This document shows, one piece after another, positions 26,711 to 36,161 of a stretch of 59,334 bases of DNA (the stretch's first letter is position 1; the number at the start of each line of letters is the position of its first letter). The position numbers and the translations under genes were made by a program. Origin of the DNA: Domibacillus sp. PGB-M46 (GTDB taxonomy: Bacteria; Bacillota; Bacilli; Bacillales; Domibacillaceae); NCBI RefSeq assembly GCF_022668875.1, contig NZ_JAKGCR010000026.1, positions 1-59,334 of the forward strand. The letters are read 5' to 3'. Below the pieces are notes generated by a model that ran no database searches, was not told the origin of the DNA, and saw only the letters and a list, made by a program, of their open reading frames with translations.

Positions 26711-27161
26711 ACTCTTTCCTCCGGCCTTTTCTTCTTTAACATCGTACCAGAGCCGATTTGAGTGGGTCTACAGCAATCTTTTTGCCCCTTTTAACAAAAA
26801 TAAGCCTGTATAAATAATGTTTCACTCAGCAAACAATCTGAAAAATGTGGCAAAAAGAACCCATTTACATCTCTTTTTTTGTTTCTGTTCATTGTCTCTT
26901 GATTAAAATACTGACTCATCACTGCTTTTTCTTCTTAACATTAAGAAAGCAAGCCGTTTTAGCATCTCCGAAAAACCCCTTCTCACTCAAGCAAAGCAGG
27001 TAACGGTATATTCGGTTTATAATTAGCCACGCTGATGGATAGGATGTTTCAGCCGTTATAAATATTTTCCCTGCTGGCAGGCTGAATAATTCAGGCCGAA
27101 AAAACCCAATACTTTGTCGTGAGATGAATACTTCTTTATAAGCAACCGAAGGAGAGATCTT
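26711..27161. other. Intergenic, no gene
   Basis: Holds the promoters of the CDF gene (minus) and the Ig-like gene (plus). I see no riboswitch fold or clear operator. A minus-strand open frame at 26919-27233 overlaps the next gene and has no ribosome site. Confidence 0.5.
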
Positions 27162-27650
27162 GTGAAAAAGCAGCTTATCCTCGCTCTTTGCGTAATGACT
27201 GTTTTCCTTTTGCCGTTTTCCTTTCACGGACAAGAAAAACCAGATGAAGAATTGACTAAAAGGTCGAGATTACAAAAACTTTTAAGTTCAAAAGACGGGA
27301 TTACTCTCACGATGAAAGAAGAACAGTATACAACGTTCAGCAACAGTATTGTTCTTCAGATTCAAAACAGCACCAATAAGGAATTCAGCTACCGCGAACA
27401 CTTTCTTCTTGAAAAAAATATTGATGGGACGTGGTATGAAGTGCCCTGTAAATCGTATTACCTGACTAAACGGAGTAAAGTGCTTCATCCACACGCATCA
27501 TCGAGGATCATCCTGTTCACCGATGAATTGGAGTATGATCTTACTCCTGGAAAATATCGAGCCACTGACAGCTTTAGTCCTAACGGACATGAAAAAGAGG
27601 GTTTCACCCTTGCTGTCCCCTTTAAAGTCATAAAGCAGGAAAACTCCTAA
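27162..27650 (+). CDS. Secreted bacterial Ig-like domain protein
   Basis: A 162-residue protein starting with GTG (AAGGAGAG 7 bases before it). The signal peptide MKKQLILALCVMTVFLLPFS lacks a lipobox. A single immunoglobulin-like domain (about 48-158) follows with the Bacillus Big_14-type pattern: LTMKEEQYTTFSNSIVLQI, FLLEKNIDGTWYEVP and the ending YDLTPGKYRA. Such domains occur in secreted or membrane-attached proteins of unknown function. Single-gene unit; a strong bidirectional terminator lies about 110 bases downstream. Confidence 0.8.
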   Translation: MKKQLILALCVMTVFLLPFSFHGQEKPDEELTKRSRLQKLLSSKDGITLTMKEEQYTTFSNSIVLQIQNSTNKEFSYREHFLLEKNIDGTWYEVPCKSYYLTKRSKVLHPHASSRIILFTDELEYDLTPGKYRATDSFSPNGHEKEGFTLAVPFKVIKQENS

Positions 27651-27757
27651 TAGTTACAGGTTTTAATTCCAGTTGGCCGTAGAAGCCTGCCTTGAGGTGA
27701 TGAGGTCTGCGTTTTTTATTAGAATAATCCTCGCCTAACCTCCTTTAAGCTAAAAAT

Positions 27758-27800
27758 AAAACAGCGTCAAGCCTTGATAAATCAAGGTTTTACGCTGTTT
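27758..27800. terminator. Bidirectional terminator
   Basis: The stem AAACAGCGT pairs with ACGCTGTTT, continued inside by CCTTGAT and ATCAAGG. The inner CCTTGA/TCAAGG part recurs in the hairpin at 23658. Confidence 0.8.
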
Positions 27801-27961
27801 CCATAAGCGGATTCTTGTTTGCCAGCAACGGGCGCTCCCAGTATTGGAAAAGAAGTTCTAAGAAGTTGCTTCCCCTCCCTTAAAAGCAGGAGAGCTTTCA
27901 AGGTGTATATTGTTTATTTTTTATCACCTTTAAATGAGCACTGTTTGACTTATAGATAACC

Positions 27962-29548
27962 TTACCTTGTACTGGCTAGGCAGTACAAGGTCTCAATGGA
28001 AGAAAATACTTCGTTACGATGGCGCTTATCATAAGTGATGATCGTGGTGCCGTCGGCAGGTAGATAATTCTCGGAAAAATGAAGACGCAGTTTCCCTTTA
28101 AGGATGGCTGCTCCGTCGATGTTAAGCACATCATTTTCGTTGCGAAGGTCAAGCTCAAGTGAGCCATTGGAAGACTGCGTGTAATCTCCGCCGATAGTCA
28201 GCTCTCCAGAAATATGTTCCTTGAGGGTACCCCCGTTGTTCGTGACATCACCTGTTCCGAAAGCCGTCCCCGATTGACCTTCAAGTGTGCCTTTGTCGAT
28301 CTGTGTACCGCCGGAATACGTATTGTTTCCTTGCAGCACTAAAGTACCTGTTCCCTTTTTGGTCAGCTTTCCGGTACCAGAGATATCGTTGCGCCATTGA
28401 TCCAATGCATGGAACCCACCTTTAGAAGCATCCATAGCTACTGTCACGTTATGAATAAAAGCCCCATAACCATCCGCAGCCGCAAAGAGGTTTAGAAGCC
28501 CCCATCCTTCAATATCATCCAGCACTGGGTAGCCGGAAGGAAGACCTGTAGTGGCTAAAACCCAGCGGCGCTGTTCGCTGTCAAGGTAAGGCAGGCGTGT
28601 TTCCAGCAGGACTTCAGCTCCCTTAGGAACGACCATTGGCTTAGCAGTTGAATGAATCTGATCGAATCCATATGTTAATCGCCCGGTATATTCTGCTTTG
28701 TTTTTGGCATAATTGCTGAACCGGTCTTCCGCTGTACCGGTTTGGGTTAATAGTTTAGTGTGCGCTTCCTCATAAGCAGCTTTTTTCAAACTCACGTTGT
28801 CTGAATCGGACAGAATCGCGGCCGCCAGCGCCGTTGCCATTGTACGCCCTCCTATTACATCAAGCGGTGAGTGCATACCAGCGACAATACGATTGTTGCC
28901 CAGTTCTGAAGCGCGCGTAAGCAATTCCTGGTAACGTTCAGATACGGCATAAGCCATCGCGTATGCAGTCAAATAAGCGGCGTTAGTATGACCGCTAGGA
29001 AAACCGCCATCCTTGCTTGGATCCGGACTTAAAGCGGGAACAAGGGCTGACACAACAACAGACGTGCTGCTCCAGCGAAACGGGCAGGGATAATTAAAGT
29101 ATTCCTTAGCCGGGTTCGTTGAAGAATAGCTGCCGCGTAATCTATTGACCAAACTCACTATGTTGCCCAGATTAGAACTCGTGCTCCCTGCATTCGTTCC
29201 TTCATCATTATATCTTTTTGTTACAGCATCTGCTGGGATACTGTTGATAGTAGTCGTTGCCCCTGCATTTGTCCGATAGATATCGGTAAGTGGGCCAAGA
29301 CCATCGATGACGCTGTAGCTCTGCTTCCGGCGATCATCCAAATAAGCCGCATCTGACTCACCAGGAGTACGCTGCGCAGCCGTATCCACTACCTTTTGAA
29401 TGTTGGCGTCAAGTATACTGCTGTTCAGTTTGGTGCCTGTATCCTCCCAGGTAGCACCGGGTTTCCAAAGCTGGTTATATCCAGATAATACCCCAATAGC
29501 CGTATTTGTGCTTTCCGTTTTATTGGTGGAATTATTGTTTTGTAGTGA
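27962..29548 (-). pseudogene. PAP2-type acid phosphatase with beta-strand repeat, both ends missing
   Basis: Secreted class A acid phosphatase/vanadium-haloperoxidase-like protein. The phosphatase motifs are present: GGFPSGHTNAAY and NRIVAGMHSPLDVIGG. An autotransporter-associated beta-strand repeat follows (GTGTLVLQGNNTYSGGTQID, then GTLEGQSGTAFGTGDVTNNG). The coding frame is open up to a TGA at 29549 and includes family-like sequence (IGVLSGYNQLWKPGATWEDT) but no start codon or signal peptide; translation from GTG 29389 would lose these. The 3' end breaks off inside the repeat (FSSIETLYCLASTR) within an 11-base inverted repeat. A shortened enzyme cannot be excluded, but export would be lost. 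Confidence 0.7.
27964..27991. repeat. Perfect inverted repeat at the broken 3' end
   Basis: ACCTTGTACTG and CAGTACAAGGT stand 6 bases apart, over the last codons of the phosphatase relic. There is no T-run, so it is not a normal terminator. It looks like a deletion or template-switch scar. Confidence 0.65.
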
Positions 29549-29700
29549 TCAATAAAATATCCTGCAGACGGCGGTGCTGGCTTGAACAATTAATTGTTTG
29601 CATAAAAATACTATCTGAATTTTGTTAAGTTAACAGCTCTGTTTTATTAAAGTTTTATGGATGTTTTATGAAGGTTTACTGCCCTGTAAGCCACATAAAG

Positions 29701-29743
29701 AAGCCACCCGCTAGTCACAATAGTGACTAGCGGGTGGCTTTTT
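29701..29743. terminator. Strong bidirectional terminator
   Basis: The perfect arms AAGCCACCCGCTAGTCAC and GTGACTAGCGGGTGGCTT flank a 4-base loop; T-rich sequence stands on both outer sides. It ends the coat-gene transcript (minus). Confidence 0.88.
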
Positions 29744-29838
29744 CCTTACATAATGCTATCTATAAACAAGCCTGTTTTGAAAATAAAAAACGTTGCTCTT
29801 CTCGGCTTGGAGGATGATTGAACACATTTTTGCTGTCG

Positions 29839-30579
29839 TTATTTACTATAGCCTTGCATGCCTTGATTCGGAAGGTTTCCGTTCATGCCATACTGCGCGT
29901 TTCTGTTACCTTGTAATGCCCCGTAAACACCGCTTTGCTGGGAAGCCGGGTTGAAATTCTGGTTCATTCCCCCGCCCGCACCCGGCGTATGGCCGCTAAA
30001 GCCTGTCTGCCCGGAATATTGGTTTTGAAAAGCCTGCCCGGCAGGCTGATACGTATGAAGGTATGTTTTCGCCGTATGACTGCTCATTTTAGGAACTTGG
30101 TAAGTCCCCTGCTTGTTCATAAACAAAAATACTTCATACGCCTGGTTTGCACAGTTTGTCGCACTGTTAAGGAGCATACGGCGCAGATTAGGATCTGCTG
30201 TTTCAAGGGCGGCCCACATTCCATTTTTCGCAGCATTTTTATGCGCGCAAAGCACAGCAGAAGCAATTTCTGTGTCGCCTAGTGCAGCTCCGGTACGGGG
30301 CCCAACCTGCGGAGGATTATTCAACCCATATTGAATATTTTGCGGAGATATACCCTTCACATGTGTCATCGAAGGCACAGGCGCTGCCGCATTGTAATCA
30401 TGTGTATAAGCTACGATTTCATCATAAGACCGGATTTCCTCCTGCCGGTGGCGCATAATAAGATCCCTTAATTCAGGATCCTGTGCTTCCTGCAGGTACA
30501 GGTTAAAATGGGTAATCACATTAACTTTTTCCAATAGGATTTCATGTACTTCTAATGTTTCGTGGGCACCGAATGGCAT
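29839..30579 (-). CDS. Spore coat protein, CotF-like
   Basis: A 246-residue protein. The N-terminal half has a ferritin-like four-helix CotF domain: HEILLEKVNVITHFNLYLQE, then RDLIMRHRQEEIRSYDEIVA and later ATNCANQAYEVFLFMNKQGT YQVP split over the last helix. The C-terminal ~70 residues are a Gly/Asn/Gln-rich low-complexity tail, as in YraF/YraD-type coat proteins. It is probably made in the mother cell and deposited on the spore. The start at 30579 is fixed by AAAGGGGATG; the 16 residues upstream are not family-like. A small glycine-rich gene lies 47 bases upstream in the same direction and probably shares the transcript. Confidence 0.85.
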   Translation of the reverse strand: MPFGAHETLEVHEILLEKVNVITHFNLYLQEAQDPELRDLIMRHRQEEIRSYDEIVAYTHDYNAAAPVPSMTHVKGISPQNIQYGLNNPPQVGPRTGAALGDTEIASAVLCAHKNAAKNGMWAALETADPNLRRMLLNSATNCANQAYEVFLFMNKQGTYQVPKMSSHTAKTYLHTYQPAGQAFQNQYSGQTGFSGHTPGAGGGMNQNFNPASQQSGVYGALQGNRNAQYGMNGNLPNQGMQGYSK

Positions 30580-30626
30580 ATTTACATCCCCTTTATTGTG
30601 TAATGTCAAAGCTCTCGATACCACCA

Positions 30627-30776
30627 TTATTTCTTTTGTTTTTTTTCTTCTTTCACGATATTTTCGGCAGAAAACTCCGTGTCCGATTTGCCCATTTTAC
30701 CAGTATGGCCGCCGCCAATGCCGCCTGTATTGCCTCCAGTCGGCACGCCGCCTTTTCCGCTTCTGTTTTTTAGCAT
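30627..30776 (-). CDS. Small Gly-rich protein beside cotF-like gene
   Basis: A 49-residue reading frame: MLKNRSGKGGVPTGGNTGGI, then GGGHTGKMGKSDTEFSAENI and a Lys/Glu tail VKEEKKQKK. It has a strong CGGAGGTGAG ribosome site before ATG 30776. The N-terminal half is Gly-rich and the tail strongly charged, the style of small spore coat or core proteins. Direction and 47-base spacing place it in one unit with the CotF-like gene. I know no named homolog. The ribosome site, composition and context make it a credible gene. Confidence 0.72.
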   Translation of the reverse strand: MLKNRSGKGGVPTGGNTGGIGGGHTGKMGKSDTEFSAENIVKEEKKQKK

Positions 30777-31296
30777 TCAACTCACCTCCGCTTATTAGAC
30801 TGCATCAATCAATAAAATCCATCCATGAAAGGATTTCAAAATATGGATTGACCGTACTCATGTGGAAAGCATGCCGGTCGTGATGAGATATATCAATAAA
30901 TGGAGCAAACCCATAGGAATACTTTAAGGATCACCAAGAAATGAACGCTTACTGCTCAGTGCAAGAATGAGAAAAACGACAATGAAAGCTGTTTCCTTCA
31001 CATCGATAAGATCAGACGCTGGATAAAACATACGTTGGCACAAGCTATGTACAGGTTATCCATTTTTGATAGAAGATGAATGTATTAAACAGCGCACTTA
31101 GGGGAAAGAGTATGATGCAGGAGTACCCAGATGCCACCGGGAAAATGAACAAAGAATGCCTCTGAAAAAGCGGGAAATTCTTTTTGGGGCATTCTAGGAC
31201 TTGAAGAGGTTACGAAAGAATATACGCGAAATTAAAAAAGCGTTTAAATTAAAATTTCGGATATTCAACGGTTAAATGCTGATACTTTCCAAAAGA
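30777..31296. other. Intergenic, fragments only
   Basis: No gene. Short open stretches (for example one at about 31115-31167 with a weak ribosome site and a 17-residue frame, and a frame ending LGLEEVTKEYTRN near 31232) look like worn remnants; I cannot assign them. Confidence 0.4.
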
Positions 31297-31325
31297 AAAA
31301 GCTGCCTTCAATGAAAGCAGCTTTT
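31297..31325 (-). terminator. Terminator after MBL hydrolase gene
   Basis: The arms AAAAGCTGC and GCAGCTTTT; on the minus strand TTTTTCTTTT follows. It begins 10 bases after the stop. Confidence 0.85.
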
Positions 31326-31334
31326 CACGTTTTA

Positions 31335-32024
31335 TTATAATTCCATACTTTCCCCAAGCTGAAGCACTTTTCCTTTTAGGCCGCGCTCTTCCAAAGCTTT
31401 AACGAATGCCTCCCCGTCCTGTTCAATAACAGGGAAAGTATTGTAGTGTATCGGAATAATCAATTTAGCTTTATACCATTCAGCAGCCTGCACTGCATCC
31501 TCCGGTCCCATTGTATAATGATCGCCGATTGGGAGGAAGGCAATATCGATATCATGTCTGGCCCCGATCATCTTCATGTCGCCAAAGAGCCCAGTATCTC
31601 CAGCGTGAAGGATTGTTTTTCCCTCGGCTTCAATAATGAATCCGCTCGGCATGCCGCCATAAAGAATGTTTTTGTTCTCTTCATCAATAATGCCTGAGCT
31701 ATGGAAAGCATGGGTCATTTTTGCTTTTGCAAAATCAAGATCCAAGGTACCGCCAATATTCATTCCAATTGTTTCAACACCCTGCCAGGACATATATGCA
31801 GCCAATTCAGGATTGGAAACAACCGGTGCATTATTGGCCTTGGAAATAGGTGCTGCATCCAAAATATGATCGGCGTGTGCATGTGTCAAAAGGACAGCCT
31901 CTACCTTAATATCTTCGACCTTCACCTTTGCTCCAGCATTTCCGCTAATAAACGGATCAATAATCAGAGATTTTCCGTTTGTTTCAATTAAGATAGTTGA
32001 CTGGCCATGGTATGTAATTTTCAT
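31335..32024 (-). CDS. ytkL: UPF0173 metal-dependent hydrolase (YtkL-like)
   Basis: A 229-residue metallo-beta-lactamase-fold protein of the UPF0173 group, closely like B. subtilis YtkL. The metal motif [12 protein letters not shown] lies near 45-56 (His48, His50, Asp52, His53), with further ligands in [19 protein letters not shown] and IPIHYNTFP. The length is typical. The reaction is unknown. AAAGGAGG precedes the ATG and a terminator follows immediately. In the family it is usually monocistronic, as here. It is only distantly related to the MBL protein at 6138. Confidence 0.92.
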   Translation of the reverse strand: MKITYHGQSTILIETNGKSLIIDPFISGNAGAKVKVEDIKVEAVLLTHAHADHILDAAPISKANNAPVVSNPELAAYMSWQGVETIGMNIGGTLDLDFAKAKMTHAFHSSGIIDEENKNILYGGMPSGFIIEAEGKTILHAGDTGLFGDMKMIGARHDIDIAFLPIGDHYTMGPEDAVQAAEWYKAKLIIPIHYNTFPVIEQDGEAFVKALEERGLKGKVLQLGESMEL

Positions 32025-32416
32025 TCTGCTGCCTCCTTTACTTTAACTTCCCCAGCTTGAAGCTGGATACCTCTTCTTACAGAGTAGATTGTTTAGATAA
32101 ATCTGCCAAGCAATATGCTTGTTCCAAGGTTTAGCCATAGCACGGTTCAAATCAAGCTGCGATTTATCCTATTCACGTACATCCGGATATCACTCTTAGT
32201 TCAGATAACAGCCACAGTCATACAGCACAAGAATTTATTCACCTTACAGAAGAATACTTGAAGAACCATTGGGCATAGGGAACTTCCCCCTGTCAGATAA
32301 AGCAGAAAAAAGAAACGGTACCTAAAGATCTATTGGTGAACCAGGAGATTTTTTTGATAACCATTGGGTAAAATAACAGAAACAATAAGGATAAAAGGAT
32401 ATTAAGGGGGACAAAA
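32025..32416. other. Intergenic with a possible regulator relic
   Basis: An open plus-strand frame at 32141-32278 without a start codon ends AQEFIHLTEEYLKNHWA. The ending slightly resembles the C-terminal end of LysR-type effector domains, but this is weak. Otherwise nothing was seen. Confidence 0.3.
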
Positions 32417-32671
32417 ATGGAAAAAATTGTAGCCGGCGATATCATTACATTTGTAGATGAAAATGATCAGGAGCGGGAAATTGAAGTATTCGAAACGTTA
32501 AGCCTTGAGGGAACAGACTACGCAGCAGCCGGGTTTGTCGAAGACATTCAAGAAAACACAACAGAAAAAATCAACGTCTTTTTTCTTAAAATAGAGGACG
32601 AAGAACAATTTTCCGTCATTGAAGATGAAGAAGAATTCCGCAAAATATCCGCCGCCTTTGAAGAATCCTGA
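32417..32671 (+). CDS. DUF1292 protein (YrzB-like)
   Basis: An 84-residue acidic protein of the DUF1292 family: GDIITFVDENDQEREIEVFE, a central YAAAG, then NVFFLKIEDEEQFSVIEDEE and a short helix. In B. subtilis the relative YrzB sits with yrrK and yrzL; here the gene stands alone, so this is a second or relocated copy. Function unknown. AAGGGGGA precedes the ATG and a terminator lies 90 bases downstream. Confidence 0.85.
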   Translation: MEKIVAGDIITFVDENDQEREIEVFETLSLEGTDYAAAGFVEDIQENTTEKINVFFLKIEDEEQFSVIEDEEEFRKISAAFEES

Positions 32672-32999
32672 GCACATAACCCAAAAGTCGAACGATTCCA
32701 CCCATCACAAAGCTTGACCCGGGTCTTCTTGAACAATCAGGAGGTATCTTTCTAAGCCGTGACCGTCTGCCATTCGATCAGCAGGCGGTTTTTCACTTCT
32801 AATGCCGATAAACCCTTTGTCCCAAGCTTGTGAAAGTTTTTAAAGCAAATATCGATCGCAGACTAAAACTGATCTTATATCCTCTTTTTTGGCTCAGGAT
32901 TTAATAATTAAAAGACATCTGCCGTAAGCAAATGAAGGCACCTTCCCAGTCTGCCGCTGCATGGCTGGGACGGATTTCAAACCGGCCATATATCCTCCT
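32672..32999. other. Intergenic between convergent genes
   Basis: It holds the terminator at 32761-32794; nothing else was seen. Confidence 0.5.
32761..32794 (+). terminator. Terminator after DUF1292 gene
   Basis: The arms ACCGTCTGC and GCAGGCGGT flank a 10-base loop and TTTTT follows. Confidence 0.8.
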
Positions 33000-33632
33000 T
33001 TACCTTAGAATAAACCAGTAAGACGCGACGATTCCGAGGTCTCCCAATACGTGGCTGATCACGGCTGCAATAATAGATCCTGTTTTTTCTCTTGTATATC
33101 CCCAGAAAATCCCGGCAATTAAAACAGGCAGAATTGCTGCAACGCTGGATATTCCCTGAAACATCGGGATCACCGAAAGGAGATGATAAAGCGTATAGAA
33201 AGAGGCGGTCATCAAAATTGTGTATACTGCTTTCCCATTTGCTCTCAGCTTTTCATATATATACCCTCTCCAATACCATTCTTCCAAGATCGGATTTGCA
33301 AGAAGAAGCACCAAGACCAGTCCGATCTCTCCGGGGCCAGAGAACCCCCATTTCAAAAGCAGTGTACGGAGCTCACCGATATCCAGAAGATAGGTATGCA
33401 GCCATTTCAGGCCTCCGAAAACGAACAGGAAAAACAGAAGCCCGCTTCCAAATCCTAAAATAACCGCTTGTTTTGTTACCTGTACTATTTCTTTCGGGAA
33501 AGCTTTATCGATAAGCGGCACAGCCAGCAGCCAGCTGTAAAACAGCACAAATGTGACAGCGACACTTTCCAGCAGCTGCAGCCCAATCAAAATCATTAAA
33601 GATGGTCCTATTAAGCGCACGAAATTCTTCAT
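33000..33632 (-). CDS. CPBP-family intramembrane metalloprotease
   Basis: A 210-residue integral membrane protein of the CAAX-protease/bacteriocin-processing (CPBP, Abi) family with 5-6 helices. The active-site motifs are all present: EEWYWR (Glu117, Glu118, Arg122), FYTLYH (His150) and AVISHVLGD (His194). Bacterial relatives take part in bacteriocin maturation or self-immunity, or have unknown substrates. No bacteriocin gene is visible nearby. GGGGG stands a few bases before the ATG. It may be followed by no partner, as the gene downstream is convergent. Confidence 0.9.
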   Translation of the reverse strand: MKNFVRLIGPSLMILIGLQLLESVAVTFVLFYSWLLAVPLIDKAFPKEIVQVTKQAVILGFGSGLLFFLFVFGGLKWLHTYLLDIGELRTLLLKWGFSGPGEIGLVLVLLLANPILEEWYWRGYIYEKLRANGKAVYTILMTASFYTLYHLLSVIPMFQGISSVAAILPVLIAGIFWGYTREKTGSIIAAVISHVLGDLGIVASYWFILR

Positions 33633-33758
33633 CGCAACCCCCGAGGCTGTTTTGTATTTGCTTTAATGGCATTCTTATTTCACCAAAAGTCCAGCTTCTG
33701 ATGGATAAAAAAACAGATTTTTTAAATGCTTTTGATGCTGCTTTTATTTTCCTTCCTT

Positions 33759-34574
33759 TTAGGAGAACTCCGTCTCTTTCTTTTTCTGCTCCTGCATGTA
33801 TCTTTCTCTGATTGGCTGCAAAAAGCGGTCCACAACTGCATTGAACTCCGAAAAAGACCTTGGTGGAATCTGATGAGTTCCGTTTTGTATATATACCACT
33901 TCTGTTTGAGGCGCCGCCTGCTGAAAAGGAATCCGGTAATGATGCATGGGCTTTTCCAGCGATCCGTATACGAGCAGGATTGGCATGTTCAATCGGTGAA
34001 GGGCGTTAGTGGATTTGTAGTGCAGTCCTGTTTTACAAAATTCATACGAACGCGCAGCATCTGATTTTCGGGCGTACTCATAAATCTCTTTCTCATCTTC
34101 TGGAAAGCGTTTATTCAGCTTTGCCTGGAGTTTTGCAGCAAGGCCGATTTGCCGGATTTTTGCCAGGGCCATCACTGATTTAATGAAAACTTTCGGTGTG
34201 AGATTATTTATTTCGGAAAAACCACCGGACAAGATTATTGCCAGTGTCCGCTCGGGATATGTTAAGGCGAACTCCTGGGCAACCAGGCCGCCGTGTGAAT
34301 ATCCACAGATCACCGCTTTTTCAATGCCAATTTGATCGAGCAGTTTCTTCAAGTCCTCCGCAAGAAGCTGGATGGATAAAGGACTTGTTCCTCTTGAGCT
34401 CTGGCCATGGCCTGCGAGGTCATAAAAGATGGTTTTATATGTGTCAGCGAGGGGTTCCTGATGTTTAAAAACATTGTGGCCCATCACAAACGGATGGATA
34501 AAGACAATTGGCATTCCTTTCCCTTTTACATGATAGTACAGTGAAAGATTTTCACGGATAGCAGCATATGGCAT
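33759..34574 (-). CDS. Alpha/beta hydrolase
   Basis: A 271-residue cytoplasmic alpha/beta-hydrolase. The oxyanion loop is IVFIHPFV and the nucleophile Ser93 lies in the elbow ICGYSHGGLV. The acid is probably the Glu in LVYGSLEKPMHH (Asp in most relatives). The catalytic His lies in QNGTHQIPPRSF. It resembles esterase/haloperoxidase-like Bacillus enzymes with no assigned substrate. GGAGGGA stands 10 bases before the ATG. Same direction as the CPBP protease gene downstream with a 126-base gap, so co-transcription is possible. Confidence 0.88.
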   Translation of the reverse strand: MPYAAIRENLSLYYHVKGKGMPIVFIHPFVMGHNVFKHQEPLADTYKTIFYDLAGHGQSSRGTSPLSIQLLAEDLKKLLDQIGIEKAVICGYSHGGLVAQEFALTYPERTLAIILSGGFSEINNLTPKVFIKSVMALAKIRQIGLAAKLQAKLNKRFPEDEKEIYEYARKSDAARSYEFCKTGLHYKSTNALHRLNMPILLVYGSLEKPMHHYRIPFQQAAPQTEVVYIQNGTHQIPPRSFSEFNAVVDRFLQPIRERYMQEQKKKETEFS

Positions 34575-34860
34575 AAGCGGATTTCCCTCCTAAAACAGAA
34601 AAATGAAGAAACAGATAACGGAAAAAACACATGTTGCATTCTATTTCATTTCATAGTCTTTTTCGAATACCCTAATTTTCAGCGTGTCAAAACGCAGTGT
34701 CGAAAAAAGCATGTCATAGTAATGCTCCTAAATATTACTGCTCTTATACTGTGATCAAGCGTGTTTTTCATTCCTTAGCCAGCATTTCTGTGCGTTACAT
34801 GCTAAGTGAAAATGTATCGTTTTAGGTTCTTCCCCCAAAACTGTTTCAAAAACAAAGAAA
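34575..34860. other. Intergenic, nothing seen
   Basis: No gene, and no clear operator or terminator apart from the hairpin that follows at 34861. Confidence 0.5.
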
Positions 34861-34892
34861 GATCCCCTAAGCAAGTGCTGCCATAGGGAATC
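34861..34892 (-). terminator. Terminator after LacI-type gene 2
   Basis: The arms GATTCCCTA and TAGGGGATC (one G-T pair) on the minus strand, followed by TTTCTTTG. Confidence 0.65.
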
Positions 34893-34966
34893 ATTTCACT
34901 GTTTTTAATTAAATGGTTGGCTTTTGTTTAAGACTTCCCGTCTACACTCCCCAAGAACAATCTTCT

Positions 34967-35968
34967 TTAAGGCAAAGAAGCTGTTGATTGCCTGACAATT
35001 AACTTTGGAGAAAGAAGCAGTCGCTCCTTATAAGGCCGGGATGCCTCCATTTCCTGCATTAATAGCTCAACGACTTTTGCTCCCATCTCTTTTATCGGCT
35101 GGGAAACGGTTGTCAGCATCGGGGAAGTTGTAGTGGACAATACCGTATTATCAAATCCCACAACCGATAAATCATACGGGATACTCAGATCTCTTTCTTT
35201 AGCAGCTTGTATGACTCCGGCAGCCAATAAATCATTGCAGGCAAAAATAGCCGTAGGCCTTTCCTTCAATGAAAGAAGCTGTTTGGCACTTTCGTATCCT
35301 TTTTGGATTAAAGCTTCCGTTTTTACTATGTAATCATCCGGCACAGGCAGCCCGGCTTCCTGCATCGCATGTTTAAATGCGGCCAGCCGCGGCTCATTGC
35401 TCCGAACATTTTCAGCAATAATAGCGATTCTTTTATGACCTAAAGACAACAAATGGGAAGCAGCCAAGTAGCCCCCTTTATAGTCATCAACTGTTATAGT
35501 ATTGATAGACAGCTTCGGGATTTCAGAAGCGATTAACACAATCGGAACCCCTTGTTTCTCCATTAGCTCTTCAAGCAAGTCCGTGCTTCGGAAAGCGGAA
35601 GCGACCACTAAACCATCAATTCTTTGGCTGGTTAAGAGTGATAAATAGGTTTTTTCCTTGTCGGTATCATTATCTGTGTTACACATCATCACGCTAAATC
35701 CTAGCTCATGGCTGCGGTCTTCAATACTTCTCGCAATATCCGCATAAAAAGGGTTAGAGATATCCGGAACAAGCAGCCCAATGGCGTTTGTTCGCTTGCC
35801 TCTTAAAGAAGCCGCCGCTATATCGCGATGATAATTAAGTTTATCCATTGCTGCCAGCACTTTTTTTCTTGTCTGCTCACTAATACTTCCAGTGTGATTG
35901 ATCACTTTTGAAACAGTGGCAATCGAAACACCTGCCTCTCGAGCGACGCTATGTATATTTACTTTCAT
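34967..35968 (-). CDS. LacI-family transcriptional regulator 2
   Basis: A 333-residue LacI/GalR repressor. Helix-turn-helix IHSVAREAGVSIATVSKVIN, hinge DIAAASLRGKRTNAIGLLV, ligand domain with PDISNPFYADIARSIEDRSH, TVDDYKGGYLAASHLLSLGH, IFACNDLLAAGVIQA and VGFDNTVLSTTTSPMLTTV. It is similar in type to the regulator at 18020, but the predicted operators differ (AACGTT core instead of AGCGCT). The second of two adjacent ATGs is chosen because it gives better spacing to AAGGAGGG. It lies downstream of the divergent oxidoreductase region; the IolG-like gene starts 1.2 kb away and is its most likely target. Confidence 0.92.
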   Translation of the reverse strand: MKVNIHSVAREAGVSIATVSKVINHTGSISEQTRKKVLAAMDKLNYHRDIAAASLRGKRTNAIGLLVPDISNPFYADIARSIEDRSHELGFSVMMCNTDNDTDKEKTYLSLLTSQRIDGLVVASAFRSTDLLEELMEKQGVPIVLIASEIPKLSINTITVDDYKGGYLAASHLLSLGHKRIAIIAENVRSNEPRLAAFKHAMQEAGLPVPDDYIVKTEALIQKGYESAKQLLSLKERPTAIFACNDLLAAGVIQAAKERDLSIPYDLSVVGFDNTVLSTTTSPMLTTVSQPIKEMGAKVVELLMQEMEASRPYKERLLLSPKLIVRQSTASLP

Positions 35969-36119
35969 CATGTCCCTCCTTTCCTTACTGCTTTTAACCT
36001 ATATATTATTTATTAACGTAAATTCTTATGGTATTATACCATGCAAACGGCCACCCATTATATTCAAGCTATTGTCAGGCAACTACCTCGTATAGCTTCA
36101 TAAAAGGGAAATAAAAAAC

Positions 36120-36155
36120 GGGCATGCTGGCTATCGGATAACAAGCAGCATGCCC
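36120..36155 (-). terminator. Terminator after Gfo/Idh gene
   Basis: The arms GGGCATGCTG and CAGCATGCCC, followed on the minus strand by GTTTTTTATTT. Confidence 0.88.
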
Positions 36156-36161
36156 TTTCAA

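Noticed and set aside
26711-26900. Possible manganese riboswitch in the CDF leader
   Set aside because: The conserved yybP-ykoY core could not be found by eye; a covariance-model search would decide.
26919-27233. 104-codon minus-strand open frame
   Set aside because: Overlaps the signal peptide region of the Ig-like gene and has no ribosome site; low-complexity tail.
32141-32278. Possible tail of a LysR-type regulator
   Set aside because: The match is a short motif only (AQEFIHLTEEYLKNH) and there is no helix-turn-helix part; too weak to call.
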